A DNA stretch of 64,000 nucleotides from Solenopsis invicta (Eukaryota > Arthropoda > Insecta > Hymenoptera > Formicidae). Position 1 is the first letter of the stretch; each line of letters starts with the position of its first letter. Positions 38,545-53,434 of this stretch are shown here, in pieces. Both the position numbers and the translations under genes were made by a program. Where the stretch lies: contig NC_052677.1 in NCBI RefSeq assembly GCF_016802725.1, positions 14,124,329-14,188,328 on the forward strand, read 5' to 3'. The notes beneath the pieces were generated by a model. That model searched no databases and was not told where the DNA came from. It was given only the letters and a program-made list of their open reading frames with translations.

Positions 38545-38995
38545 GATGGCAATTGTGGAAATGATGGAAATGGGATGGCAATGGGATGGAAATATTGGAA
38601 TGAATGCAATGATGTTAATGGAATGGCAATAATGGAAATAATGACAATGACAATATATATAGCCTGACGGCAATGACGGCAATGGTGGAAATGATGGCAA
38701 TTATGACAATGTTCTCGATGTTAATGATGGCAATGAAATGGCAATATGGAAAAAGAATCGCATAATGAAATGAATGCAATGATGGAAATGTTATCAAAAA
38801 AATGGCAATGATGGCAATAATAAAAATGGTGGCAATGTCGGCAGTGGCAGCAATGGCGTAATAATAATGGCAATGATGAAAATGGGATGACAATGATGGC
38901 AACGATGGCAATAATGACAATGATGGAAAGGATGAAAAGTAGGCCATCCCATTGGATGGCAATGATGGAAAGAATGCAATTATGGAATGCAATTA
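38545..38995. repeat. Degenerate ATGGCAATGATGGAA minisatellite
   Basis: About 450 bp of purine-rich, poorly phased repeats built from AATGGCAATGATGG- and AATGATGGAAATG-like units, with variable spacing. On the - strand it reads as open frames rich in His, Ile, Ser and Phe, which are repeat artefacts. It lies immediately outside the satellite array, separated by about 45 bp of unique sequence. Confidence 0.85.
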
Positions 38996-41900
38996 TCGAT
39001 TCCTGAATGACATGAGCTTGCTGCTGTATTTGGTCTGCAGCCATATCAAAACGCAGAGATATTTGAGGAATTCGCAAAAAAAATTTTACTCAAAAATTTC
39101 GTACTTTGACTGATATAATTCTTTCGTTTTTCACCTTAACGATTTGATTCATTATGATAAAAGTTAGAACTATTCTCGGGGCTATCAGAACAGAGAGATA
39201 TTGGAGAAATTCGCAAAAAAAATTTTACTCAAAAATTTCGAAATTTGACTGATATAAGTCTTTCCTTTTTCACTTCAAAAATTCGACACATCATGATAAA
39301 AGTTATAACTCTTCTGTGGGCTATCAGAACACAGGGATATTGGAGAAATTCGGAAGAAAACCAATTTTACTCAAAAATTTCGAACTTTGACTGATATAAC
39401 TCTTTCGTCTTTCACTTTAGCGATTCGATCCATTATGATAAAAGTTAGAACTCTTCTGGGGGCTATCAAAACACAAAGATATTTGAGGAATTCGCAAAAA
39501 AAATTTTTCTCAAAAATTTGGTACTTTGACTGATATAACTCTTTCGTTTTTCACTTTAACGATTTGATTCATTATGATAATAGTTAGAACTATTCTCGGA
39601 GCTATCAGAACATAGAGATATTGGAGAAATTCGCAAAAAAAATTTTAATCAAAAATTTCGAACATTTACTGATATAAGTCTCTCCTTTTTCACTTCAAAG
39701 ATTCGATACGTCATGATAAAAGTTATAACTCTTCTGTGGGCTATCAGAACACAGGGATATTGGAGAAATTCGGAAAAAAACCAATTTTACTCAAAAATTT
39801 CGAACTTTGACTGATATAACTCTTTCGTCTTTCACTTTAGCGATTCGATACATTATGATAAAAGTTAGAACTCTTCTGGGGGCTATCAAAACGCAGAGAT
39901 ATTTGAGGAATTCGCAAAAAAAATTTTAATCAAAAATTTCGTACTTTGACTGATATAATTCTTTCGTTTTTCACCTTAACGATTTGATTCATTATGATAA
40001 AAGTTAGAACTATTCTTGGGGCTATCAGAACAGAGAGATATTGGAGAAAATCGCAAAAAAAATTTTACTCAAAAATTTCGAAATTTGACTGATATAAGTC
40101 TTTCCTTTTTCACTTCAAAAATTCGACACATCATGATAAAAGTTATAACTCTTCTGTGGGCTATCAGAACACAGGGATATTGGAGAAATTCGGAAAAAAA
40201 CCAATTTTACTCAAAAATTTCGAACTTTGACTGATATAACCCTTTCGTCTTTCAGTTTAGCGATTCGATCCATTATGATAAAAGTTAGAACTCTTCTGGG
40301 GGCTATCAAAACGAAGAGAGATATTTGAGGAATTCGCAAAAAAATTTTACTCAAAAATTTCGTACTTTGACTTATATAATTCTTTCGTTTTTTACCTTAA
40401 CGATTTGATTCATTATGATAACAGTTAGAACTATTCTCGGGGCTAAAAGAACAGAGAGATATTGGAGAAATTCGCAAAAAAAATTTTACTCAATAATTTC
40501 GAACTTTGACTGATATAAGTCTTTCCTTTTTCACTTCAAAAATTCATACATCATGATAAAAGTTATAACTCTTCTGTGGGCTATCAGAACACAGGGATAT
40601 TGGAGAAATTCGGAAAAAAATCAATTTTACTCAAAACTTTCGAACTTTGACTGATATAATTCTTTCGTCTTTCACTTTAGCGATTCGATACATTATGATA
40701 AAAGTTAGAACTCTTCTGGGGGCTATCAAAACGCAGAGATATTTGAGGAATTCGCAAAACCAATTTTACTCAAAAATTTCGAACTTTGACTGATATAAAA
40801 CTTTCGTCTTTCACTTCAGCGATTCGATCCATTATGTTAAAAGTTAGAACTCTTCTGGGGGCTATCAAAACACAAAGATATTTGAGAAACTCGCAAAAAA
40901 AATTTTACTCAAAAATTTCGAAATTTGACTGATATAAGTCTTTCCTTTTTCACTTCAAAAATTCGACACATCATGATAAAAGTTATAACTCTTCTGTGGG
41001 CTATAAGAACACAGGGATATTGGAGAAATTCGGAAAAAAACCAATTTTACTCAAAAATTTCGAACTTTGACTGATATAACTCTTTCGTCTTTCACTTTAG
41101 CGATTCGATCCATTATGATAAAAGTTAGAACTCTTCTGGGGGCTATCAAAACGCAGAGATATTTGAGGAATTCGCAAAAAAAATTTTACTCAAAAATTTC
41201 GTACTTTGACTGATATAATTCTTTCGTATTTCACATTAACGATTTGATTCATTATGATAAAAGTTAGAACTATTCTCGGGGCTATCAGAACAGAGAGATA
41301 TTGGAGAAATTCGCAAAAAAAATTTTACTCAATAATTTCGAACTTTGACTGATATAAGTCTTTCCTTTTTCACTTCAAAAATTCGACACATCATGATAAA
41401 AGTTATAACTATTCTGTGGGCTATCAGAACACAGGGATATTGGAGAAATTCGGAAAAAAACCAATTTTACTCAAAAATTTCGAACTTTGACTGATATAAC
41501 CCTTTCGTCTTTCAGTTTAGCGATTCGATCCATTATGATAAAAGTTAGAACTCTTCTGGGGACTATCAAAACGAAGAGAGATATTTGAGGAATTCGCAAA
41601 AAAATTTTACTCAAAAATTTCGTACTTTGACTTATATAATTCTTTCGTTTTTTACCTTAACGATTTGATTCATTATGATAACAGTTAGAACTATTCTCGG
41701 GGCTAAAAGAACAGAGAGATATTGGAGAAATTCGCAAAAAAAATTTTACTCAATAATTTCGAACTTTGACTGATATAAGTCTTTCCTTTTTCACTTCAAA
41801 AATTCGATACATCATGATAAAAGTTATAACTCTTCTGTGGGCTATCAGAACACAGGGATATTGGAGAAATTCGGAAAAAAATCAATTTTACTCAAAACTT

Positions 41901-43241
41901 TCGAACTTTGACTGATATAACTCTTTCGTCTTTCACTTTAGCGATTCGATACATTATGATAAAAGTTAGAACTCTTCTGGGGGCTATCAAAACGCAGAGA
42001 TATTTGAGGAATTCGCAAAAAAAATTTTACTCAAAAATTTCGAACTTTGACTGATATAAAACTTTCGTCTTTCACTTCAGCGATTCGATCCATTATGTTA
42101 AAAGTTAGAACTCTTCTGGGGGCTATCAAAACACAAAGATATTTGAGAAATTCGCAAAAAAAATTTTACTCAAAAATTTCGAAATTTGACTGATATAAGT
42201 CTTTCCTTTTTCACTTCAAAAATTCGACACATCATGATAAAAGTTATAACTTTTCTGTGGGCTATAAGAACACAGGGATATTGGAGAAATTCGGAAAAAA
42301 ACCAATTTTACTCAAAAATTTCGAACTTTGACTGATATAAGTCTTTCGTCTTTCACTTTAGCGATTCGATACATTATGATAAAAGTTAGAACTCTTCTGG
42401 GGGCTATCAAAACGCAGAGATATTTGAGGAATCCGCAAAAAAAATTTTACTCCAAAATTTCGTACTTTGACTGATATAATTCTTTCGTTTTTCACCTTAA
42501 CGATTTGATTCATTATGATAAAAGTTAGAACTATTCTCGAGCTATCAGAACAGAGAGATATTGGAGCAAATCGCAAAAAAAATTTTACTCTAAAATTTCG
42601 AAATTTGACTGATATAAGTCTTACCTTTTTCACTTCAAAAATTCGACACATCATGATAAAAGTTATAACTCTTCTGTGGGCTATCAGAACACAGGGATAT
42701 TGGAGAAATTCGGAAAAAAACCAATTTTACACAAAAATTTCGAACTTTGACTGATATAACACTTTCGTCTTTCACTTCAGCGATTCGATCTATTATGATA
42801 AAAGTTAGAACTCTTCTGGGGGCTATCAAAACGCAGAGATATTTGAGGAATCCGCAAAAAAAATTTTACTCCAAAATTTCGTACTTTGACTGATATAATT
42901 CTTTCGTTTTTCACCTTAACGATTTGATTCATTATGATAAAAGTTAGAACTATTCTCGGGGCTATCGGAACAGAGAGATATTGGTGCAAATCGCAAAAAA
43001 AATTTTACTCTAAAATTTCGAAATTTGACTGATATAAGTCTTACATTTTTCACTTCAAAAATTCGACACATCATGATAAAAGTTATAACTCTTCTGTGGG
43101 CTATCAGAACACAGGGATATTGGAGAAATTCGGAAAAAAACCAATTTTACACAAAAATTTCGAACTTTGACTGATATAACACTTTCGTCTTTCACTTCAG
43201 CGATTCGATCCATTATGATAAAAGTCAGAACTCTTCTGGGG

Positions 43242-44085
43242 GTTATCAAAACACAAAGATATTTGAGAAATTCGCAAAAAAAATTTTACTCAAAAATTTC
43301 GAAATTTGACTGATATAAGTCTTACCTTTTTCACTTCAAAAATTCGACACATCATGATAAAAGTTATAACTCTTCTGTGGGCTATCAGAACACAGGGATA
43401 TTGGAGAAATTCGGAAAAAAACCAATTTTACACAAAAATTTCGAACTTTGACTGATATAACACTTTCGTCTTTCACTTCAGCGATTCGATCCATTATGAT
43501 AAAAGTTAGAACTCTTCTGGGGGTTATCAAAACACAAAGATATTTGAGAAATTCGCAAAAAAAATTTTACTCAAAAATTTCGAAATTTGACTGATATAAG
43601 TCTTTCCTTTTTCACTTCAAAAATTCGACACATCATGATAAAAGTTATAACTATTCTGTGGGCTATCAGAACACAGGGATATTGGAGAAATTCGGAAAAA
43701 AACCAATTTTACTCAAAAATTTCGAACTTTGACTGATATAACACTTTCGTCTTTCACTTTACCGAGTCGATCCATTATGATAAAAGTTAGAACTCTTCTG
43801 GGGGTTATCAAAACACAAAGATATTTGAGAAATTCGCAAAAAAAATTTTACTCAAAAATTTCGAAATTTGACTGATATAAGTCTTTCCTTTTTCACTTCA
43901 AAAATTCGACACATCATGATAAAAGTTATAACTATTCTGTGGGCTATCAGAACACAGGGATATTGGAGAAATTCGGAAAAAAACCAATTTTACTCAAAAA
44001 TTTAGAACTTTGACTGATATAACTCTTTCGTCTTTCACTTTAGCGATTCGATACATTATGATAAAAGTTAGAACTCTTCTGGGGG
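43242..44085. repeat. Sub-array of 281-bp dimers with hybrid A/B monomers
   Basis: Here the three-monomer order is replaced by a hybrid plus C. The hybrid starts like A (GTTATCAAAACACAAAGAT, ATTTGAGAAATTCGC) and ends like B (CGAAATTTGACTGATATAAG, CACTTCAAAAATTCGACAC). Starts at 43242, 43523 and 43804 are exactly 281 bp apart. The same hybrid recurs through most of the array to the right, mixed with full trimers. The right limit given is approximate. Confidence 0.85.
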
Positions 44086-47000
44086 CTATCAAAACGCAGA
44101 GATATTTGTGGAATTCGCAAAAAAAATTTTACCATAAAATTTCGTACTTTGACTGATATAATTCTTTCGTTTTTCACCTTAACGATTTGATTCATTATGA
44201 TAAAAGTTAGAACTATTTTGGGGGCTATCAGAACAGAGAGATATTGGAGAAATTCGCAAAAAAAATTTTACTCAATAATTTCGAATTTTGACTGATATAA
44301 GTCTTTCCTTTTTCACTTCAAAAATTCGATACATCATGATAAAAGTTATAACTCTTCTGTGGGCTATCAGAACACAGGGATATTGGAGAAATTCGGAAAA
44401 AAACCAATTTTACTCAAAAATTTCGAACTTTGACTGATATAACTCTTTCGTCTTTCACTTTAGCGATTCGATACATTATGATAAAAGTTAGAACTCTTCT
44501 GGGGGCTATCAAAACGCAGAGATATTTGAGGAATTCGCAAAAAAAATTTTACTCCAAAATTTCGTACTTTGACTGATATAATTCTTTCGTTTTTCACCTT
44601 AACGATTTGATTCATTATGATAAAAGTTAGAACTATTCTCGGGGCTATCAGAACAGAGAGATATTGGAGCAAATCGCAAAAAAAATTTTACTCTAAAATT
44701 TCGAAATTTGATTGATATAAGTCTTACCTTTTTCACTTCAAAAATTCGACACATCATGATAAAAGTTATAATTCTTCTGTGGCCTATCAGAACACAGGGA
44801 TATTGGAGAAATTCGGAAAAAAACCAATTTTACACAAAAATTTCGAACTTTGACTGATATAACACTTTCGTCTTTCACTTCAGCGATTCGATCCATTATG
44901 ATAAAAGTTAGAACTCTTCTGGGGGCTATCAAAACGCAGAGATATTTGAGGAATTCGCAAAAAAAATTTTACTCCAAAATTTCGTACTTTGACTGATATA
45001 ATTCTTTCGTTCTTCACCTTAACCATTTGATTCATTATGATAAAAGTTAGAACTATTCTCGGGGCTATCAGAACAGAGAGATATTGGAGCAAATCGCAAA
45101 AAAAATTTTACTCTAAAATTTCGAAATTTGACTGATATAAGTCTTACCTTTTTCACTTCAAAAATTCGACACATCATGATAAAAGTTATAACTCTTCTGT
45201 GGGCTATCAGAACACAGGGATATTGAAGAAATTCGGAAAAAAACCAATTTTACACAAAAATTTCGTACTTTGACTGATATAACACTTTCGTCTTTCACTT
45301 CAGCGATTCGATCCTTTATGATAAAAGTTAGAACTCTTCTGGGGGTTATCAAAACACAAAGTTATTTGAGAAATTCGCAAAAAAAGTTTTACTCAAAAAT
45401 TTCGAAATTTGACTGATATAAGTCTTTCCTTTTTCACTTCAAAAATTCGACACATCATGATAAAAGTTATAACTATTCTGTGGGCTATCAGAACACAGGG
45501 ATATTGGAGAAATTCGGAAAAAAACCAATTTTACTCAAAAATTTCGAACTTTGACTGATATAACACTTTCGTCTTTCACTTTACCGAGTCGATCCATTAT
45601 GATAAAAGTTAGAACTCTTCTGGGGGTTATCAAAACACAAAGATATTTGAGAAATTCGCAAAAAAAATTTTACTCAAAAATTTTGAAATTTGACTGATAT
45701 AAGTCTTTCCTTTTTCACTTCAAAAATTCGACACATCATGATAAAAGTTATAATATTCTGTGGGCTATCAGAACACAGGGATATTGGAGAAATTCGGAAA
45801 AAAACCAATTTTACTCAAAAATTTCGAACTTTGACTGATATAACTCTTTCGTCTTTCACTTTAGCGATTCGATACATTATGATAAAAGTTAGAACTCTTC
45901 TGGGGGCTATCAAAACGCAGAGATATTTGAGGAATCCGCAAAAAAAATTTTACTCCAAAATTTCGTACTTTGACTGATATAATTCTTTCGTTTTTCACCT
46001 TAACGATTTGATTCATTATGATAAAAGTTAGAACTATTCTCGATGCTATCGGAACAGAGAGATATTGGAGCAAATCGCAAAAAAAATTTTACTCTAAAAT
46101 TTCGAAATTTGACTGATATAAGTCTTACCTTTTTCACTTCAAAAATTCGACACATCATGATAAAAGTTATAACTCTTCTGTGGGCTATCAGAACACAGGG
46201 ATATTGGAGAAATTCGGAAAAAAACCAATTTTACTCAAAAATTTCGAACTTTGACTGATATAACACTTTCGTCTTTCACTTCAGCGATTCGATCCATTAT
46301 GATAAAAGTTAGAACTCTTCTGGGGGCTATCAAAACGCAGAGATATTTGAGGAATCCGCAAAAAAAATTTTACTCCAAAATTTCGTACTTTGACTGATAT
46401 AATTCTTTCGTTTTTCACCTTAACGATTTGATTCATTATGATAAAAGTTAGAACTATTCTCGGGGCTATCAGAACAGAGAGATATTGGAGCAAATCGCAA
46501 AAAAAATTTTACTCAAAAATTTCGAAATTTGACTGATATAAGTCTTTCCTTTTTCACTTCAAAAATTCGACACATCATGATAAAAGTTATAACTCTTCTG
46601 TGGGCTATCAGAACACAGGGATATTGGAGAAATTCGGAAAAAAACCAATTTTACACAAAAATTTCGTACTTTGACTGATATAACACTTTCGTCTTTCACT
46701 TCAGCGATTCGATCCATTATGATAAAAGTTAGAACTCTTCTGGGGGTTATCAAAACACAAAGATATTTGAGAAATTCGCAAAAAAAATTTTACTCAAAAA
46801 TTTCGAAATTTGACTGATATAAGTCTTTCCTTTTTCACTTCAAAAATTCGACACATCATGATAAAAGTTATAACTATTCTGTGGGCTATCAGAACACAGG
46901 GATATTGGAGAAATTCGGAAAAAAACCAATTTTACTCAAAAATTTCGAACTTTGACTGATATAACACTTTCGTCTTTCACTTTACCGAGTCGATCCATTA

Positions 47001-49222
47001 TGATAAAAGTTAGAACTCTTCTGGGGGTTATCAAAACACAAAGATATTTGAGAAATTGGCAAAAAAAATTTTACTCAAAAATTTTGAAATTTGACTGATA
47101 TAAGTCTTTCCTTTTTCACTTCAAAAATTCGACACATCATGATAAAAGTTATAACTATTCTGTGGGCTATCAGAACACAGGGATATTGGAGAAATTCGGA
47201 AAAAAACCAATTTTACTCAAAAATTTCGAACTTTGACTGATATAACTCTGTCGTCTGTCACTTTAGCGATTCGATCCATTATGATAAAAGTTAGAACTCT
47301 TCTGGGGGCTATCAAAACGCAGAGATATTTGTGGAATTCGCAAAAAAAATTTTATCATAAAATTTCGTACTTTGACTGATATAATTCTTTCGTTTTTCAC
47401 CTTAACGATTTGATTCATTAAGATAAAAGTTAGAACTATTTTGGGGGCTATCAGAACAGAGAGATATTGGAGAAATTCGCAAAAAATATTTTACTCAATA
47501 ATTTCGAATTTTGACTGATATAAGTCTTTCCTTTTTCACTTCAAAAATTCGACACATCATGATAAAAGTTATAACTATTCTGTGGGCTATCAGAACACAG
47601 GGATATTGGAGAAATTCGGAAAGAAACCAATTTTACTGAAAAATTTCGAACTTTGACTGATATAACACTTTCGTCTTTCACTTTAGCGATTCGATCCATT
47701 ATGATAAAAGTTAGAACTCTTCTGGGGGTTATCAAAACACAGAGATATTTGAGAAATTCGCAAAAAAAATTTTACTCAAAAATTTTGAAATTTGACTGAT
47801 ATAAGTCTTTCCTTTTTCACTTCAAAAATTCGACACATCATGATAAAAGTTATAACTATTCTGTGGGCTATCAGAACACAGGGATATTGGAGAAATTCGG
47901 AAAGAAACCAATTTTACTCAAAAATTTCGAACTTTGACTGATATAACACTTTCGTATTTCACTTTAGCGATTCGATCCATTATGATAAAAGTTAGAACTC
48001 TTCTGGGGGCTATCAAAACGCAGAGATATTTGAGGAATTCGCAAAAAAAATTTTACTCAAATTTTCGTACTTTGACTGATATAATTCTTTCGTTTTTCAC
48101 CTTAACGATTTGATTCATTATGATAAAAGTTAGAACTATTTTGAGGGCTTTCAGAACAGAGTGATATTGGAGAAATTCGCAAAAAAAATTTTAATCATTA
48201 ATTTCGAACTTTGACTGATATAAGTCTTTCCTTTTTCACTTCAAAAATTCGATACATCATGATAAAAGTTATAACTCTTCTGTGGGCTATCAGAACACAG
48301 GGATATTGGAGAAATTCGGAAAAAAACCAATTTTACACAAAAATTTCGTACTTTGACTGATATAACACTTTCGTCTTTCACTTCAGCGATTCGATCCATT
48401 ATGATAAAAGTTAGAACTCTTCTGGGGGTTATCAAAACACAAAGATATTTGAGAAATTCGCAAAAAAAATTTTACTCAAAAATTTCGAAATTTGACTGAT
48501 ATAAGTCTTTCCTTTTTCACTTCAAAAATTCGACACATCATGATAAAAGTTATAACTATTCTGTGGGCTATCAGAACACAGGGATATTGGAGAAATTCGG
48601 AAAAAAACCAATTTTACTCAAAAATTTCGAACTTTGACTGATATAACACTTTCGTCTTTCACTTTACCGAGTCGATCCATTATGATAAAAGTTAGAACTC
48701 TTCTGGGGGTTATCAAAATACAAAGATATTTGAGAAATTGGCAAAAAAAATTTTACTCAAAAATTTTGAAATTTGACTGATATAAGTCTTTCCTTTTTCA
48801 CTTCAAAAATTCGACACATCATGATAAAAGTTATAACTATTCTGTGGGCTATCAGAACACAGGGATATTGGAGAAATTCGGAAAAAAACCAATTTTACTC
48901 AAAAATTTCGAACTTTGACTGATATAACTCTTTCGTCTTTCACTTTAGCGATTCGATACATTATGATAAAAGTTAGAACTCTTCTGGGGGCTATCAAAAA
49001 GCAGAGATATTTGAGGAATACGCAAAAAAAATTTTACTCCAAAATTTCGTACTTTGACTGATATAATTCTTTCGTTTTTCACCTTAACGATTTGATTCAT
49101 TATAATAAAAGTTAGAACTATTCTCGGGGCTATCAGAACAGAGAGATATTGGAGCAAATCGCAAAAAAAATTTTACTCTAAAATTTCGAAATTTGACTGA
49201 TATAAGTCTTACCTTTTTCACT

Positions 49223-52200
49223 TCAAAAATTCGACACATCATGATAAAAGTTATAACTCTTCTGTGGGCTATCAGAACACAGGGATATTGAAGAAATTCG
49301 GAAAAAAACCAATTTTACACAAAAATTTCGTACTTTGACTGATATAACACTTTCGTCTTTCACTTCAGCGATTCGATCCTTTATGATAAAAGTTAGAACT
49401 CTTCTGGGGGTTATCAAAACACAAAGTTATTAGAGAAATTCGCAAAAAAAATTTTACTCAAAAATTTCGAAATTTGACTGATATAAGTCTTTCCATTTTC
49501 ACTTCAAAAATTCGACACATCATGATAAAAGTTATAACTATTCTGTGGGCTATCAGAACACAGGGATATTGGAGAAATTCGGAAAAAAACCAATTTTACT
49601 CAAAAATTTCGAACTTTGACTGATATAACACTTTCGTCTTTCACTTTACCGAGTCGATCCATTATGATAAAAGTTAGAACTCTTCTGGGGGTTATCAAAA
49701 CACAAAGATATTTGAGAAATTCGCAAAAAAAATTTTACTCAAAAATTTTGAAATTTGACTGATATAAGTCTTTCCTTTTTCACTTCAAAAATTCGACACA
49801 TCATGATAAAAGTTATAACTATTCTGTGGGCTATCAGAACACAGGGATATTGGAGAAATTCGGAAAAAAACCAATTTTACTCAAAAATTTCGAACTTTGA
49901 CTGATATAACTCTTTCGTCTTTCACTTTAGCGATTCGATACATTATGATAAAAGTTATAACTCTTCTGTGGGCTATCAGAACACAGGGATATTGGAGAAA
50001 TTAGGAAAAAAACCAATTTTACACAAAAATTTCGTACTTTGACTGATATAACACTTTCGTCTTTCACTTCAGCGATTTGATCCATTATGATAAAAGTCAG
50101 AACTCTTCTGGGGGTTATCAAAACACAAAGATATTTGAGAAATTCGCAAAAAAAATTATACTCAAAAATTTCGAAATTTGACTGATATAAGTCTTTCCTT
50201 TTTCACTTCAAAAATTCGACACATCATGATAAAAGTTATAACTATTCTGTGGGCTATCAGAACACAGGGATATTGGAGAAATTCGGAAAAAAACCAATTT
50301 TACTCAAAAATTTCGAACTTTGACTGATATAACACTTTCGTCTTTCACTTTACCGAGTCGATCCATTATGATAAAAGTTAGAACTCTTCTGGGGGTTATC
50401 AAAACACAAAGATATTTGAGAAATTCGCAAAAAAAATTTTACTCAAAAATTTTGAAATTTGACTGATATAAGTCTTTCCTTTTTCACTTCAAAAATTCGA
50501 CACATCATGATAAAAGTTATAACTATTCTGTGGGCTATCAGAACACAGGGATATTGGAGAAATTCGGAAAAAAACCAATTTTACTCAAAAATTTCGAACT
50601 TTGACTGATATAACTCTTTCGTCTTTCACTTTAGCGATTCGATACATTATGATAAAAGTTAGAACTCTTCTGGGGGCTATCAAAACGCAGAGATATTTGA
50701 GGAATCCGCAAAAAAAATTTTACTCCAAAATTTCGTACTTTGACTGATATAATTCTTTCGTTTTTCACCTTAACGATTTGATTCATTATGATAAAAGTTA
50801 GAACTATTCTCGGTGCTATCAGAACAGAGAGATATTGGAGCAAATCGCAAAAAAAATTTTACTCTAAAATTTCGAAATTTGACTGATATAAGTCTTACCT
50901 TTTTCACTTCAAAAATTCGACACATCATGATAAAAGTTATAAGTCTTCTGTGGGCTATCAGAACACAGGGATATTGGAGAAATTCGGAAAAAAACCAATT
51001 TTACACAAAAATTTCGAACTTTGACTGATATAACACTTTCGTCTTTCACTTCAGCGATTCGATCCATTATGATAAAAGTTAGAACTCTTCTGGGGGCTAT
51101 CAAAACGCAGAGATATTTGAGGAATTCGCAAAAAAAATTTTACTCCAAAATTTCGTACTTTGACTGATATAATTCTTTCGTTCTTCACCTTAACCATTTG
51201 ATTCATTATGATAAAAGTTAGAACTATTCTCGGGGCTATCAGAACAGAGAGATATTGGAGCAAATCGCAAAAAAAATTTTACTCTAAAATTTCGAAATTT
51301 GACTGATATAAGTCTTACCTTTTTCACTTCAAAAATTCGACACATCATGATAAAAGTTATAACTCTTCTGTGGGCTATCAGAACACAGGGATATTGAAGA
51401 AATTCGGAAAAAAACCAATTTTACACAAAAATTTCGTACTTTGACTGATATAACACTTTCGTCTTTCACTTCAGCGATTCGATCCTTTATGATAAAAGTT
51501 AGAACTCTTCTGGGGGTTATCAAAACACAAAGTTATTTGAGAAATTCGCAAAAAAAGTTTTACTCAAAAATTTCGAAATTTGACTGATATAAGTCTTTCC
51601 ATTTTCACTTCAAAAATTCGACACATCATGATAAAAGTTATAACTATTCTGTGGGCTATCAGAACACAGGGATATTGGAGAAATTCGGAAAAAAACCAAT
51701 TTTACTCAAAAATTTCGAACTTTGACTGATATAACACTTTCGTCTTTCACTTTACCGAGTCGATCCATTATGATAAAAGTTAGAACTCTTCTGGGGGTTA
51801 TCAAAACACAAAGATATTTGAGAAATTCGCAAAAAAAATTTTACTCAAAAATTTTGAAATTTGACTGATATAAGTCTTTCCTTTTTCACTTCAAAAATTC
51901 GACACATCATGATAAAAGTTATAACTATTCTGTGGGCTATCAGAACACAGGGATATTGGAGAAATTCGGAAAAAAACCAATTTTACTCAAAAATTTCGAA
52001 CTTTGACTGATATAACTCTTTCGTCTTTCACTTTAGCGATTCGATACATTATGATAAAAGTTATAACTCTTCTGTGGGCTATCAGAACACAGGGATATTG
52101 GAGAAATTAGGAAAAAAACCAATTTTACACAAAAATTTCGTACTTTGACTGATATAACACTTTCGTCTTTCACTTCAGCGATTTGATCCATTATGATAAA

Positions 52201-53434
52201 AGTCAGAACTCTTCTGGGGGTTATCAAAACACAAAGATATTTGAGAAATTCGCAAAAAAAATTATACTCAAAAATTTCGAAATTTGACTGATATAAGTCT
52301 TTCCTTTTTCACTTCAAAAATTCGACACATCATGATAAAAGTTATAACTATTCTGTGGGCTATCAGAACACAGGGATATTGGAGAAATTCGGAAAAAAAC
52401 CAATTTTACTCAAAAATTTCGAACTTTGACTGATATAACACTTTCGTCTTTCACTTTACCGAGTCGATCCATTATGATAAAAGTTAGAACTCTTCTGGGG
52501 GTTATCAAAACACAAAGATATTTGAGAAATTCGCAAAAAAAATTTTACTCAAAAATTTTGAAATTCGACTGATATAAGTCTTTCCTTTTTCACTTCAAAA
52601 ATTCGACACATCATGATAAAAGTTATAACTATTCTGTGGGCTATCAGAACACAGGGATATTGGAGAAATTCGGAAAAAAACCAATTTTACTCAAAAATTT
52701 CGAACTTTGACTGATATAACTCTTTCGTCTTTCACTTTACCGATTCGATCCATTATGATAAAAGTTAGAACTCTTCTGGGGGCTATCAAAACGCAGAGAT
52801 ATTTGAGGAATTCGCAAAAAAAATTTTACTCAAATATTTCGTACTTTGACTGATATAATTCTTTCGTTTTTCACCTTAACGATTTGATTCATTATGATAA
52901 AAGTTAGAACTATTCTCGGGGCTATCAGAACAGAGAGATATTGGAGCAAATCGCAAAAAAAATTTCACTCTACAATTACGAAATTTGACTGATATAAGTC
53001 TTTCCTTTTTCACTTCAAAAATTCGACACATCATGATAAAAGTTATAACTCTTCTGTGGGCTATCAGAACACAGGGATATTGGAGAAATTTGGAAGAAAA
53101 CCAATTTTACTCAAAAATTTCGAACTTTGACTGATATAACACTTTCGTATTTCACTTTAGCGATTCGATCCATTATGATAAAAGTTAGAACTCTTCTGGG
53201 GGCTATCAAAACACAAAGATATTTGAGGAATTCGCAAAAAAAATTTTACTCAAAAATTTCGAACTTTGACTGATATAACTCTTTCGTCTTTCACTTTAGC
53301 GATTCGATCCATTATGATAAAAGTTAGAACTCTTCTGGGGGCTATCAAAACGCAGAGATATTTGAGGAATTCGCAAAAAAATTTTACCCAAAAATTTCGT
53401 ACTTTGACTGATACAATTCTTTCGTTTTTCACCT
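49223..53434. repeat. Tandem 2106-bp super-repeat within the satellite
   Basis: A block of trimers and dimers is repeated at a 2106-bp offset. A rare variant, TCTTTCCATTTTCAC in place of TCTTTCCTTTTTCAC, appears with its ATTTTC at 49495 and 51601. The order of monomer types matches over the two copies. The second copy's right limit is approximate. Confidence 0.7.
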
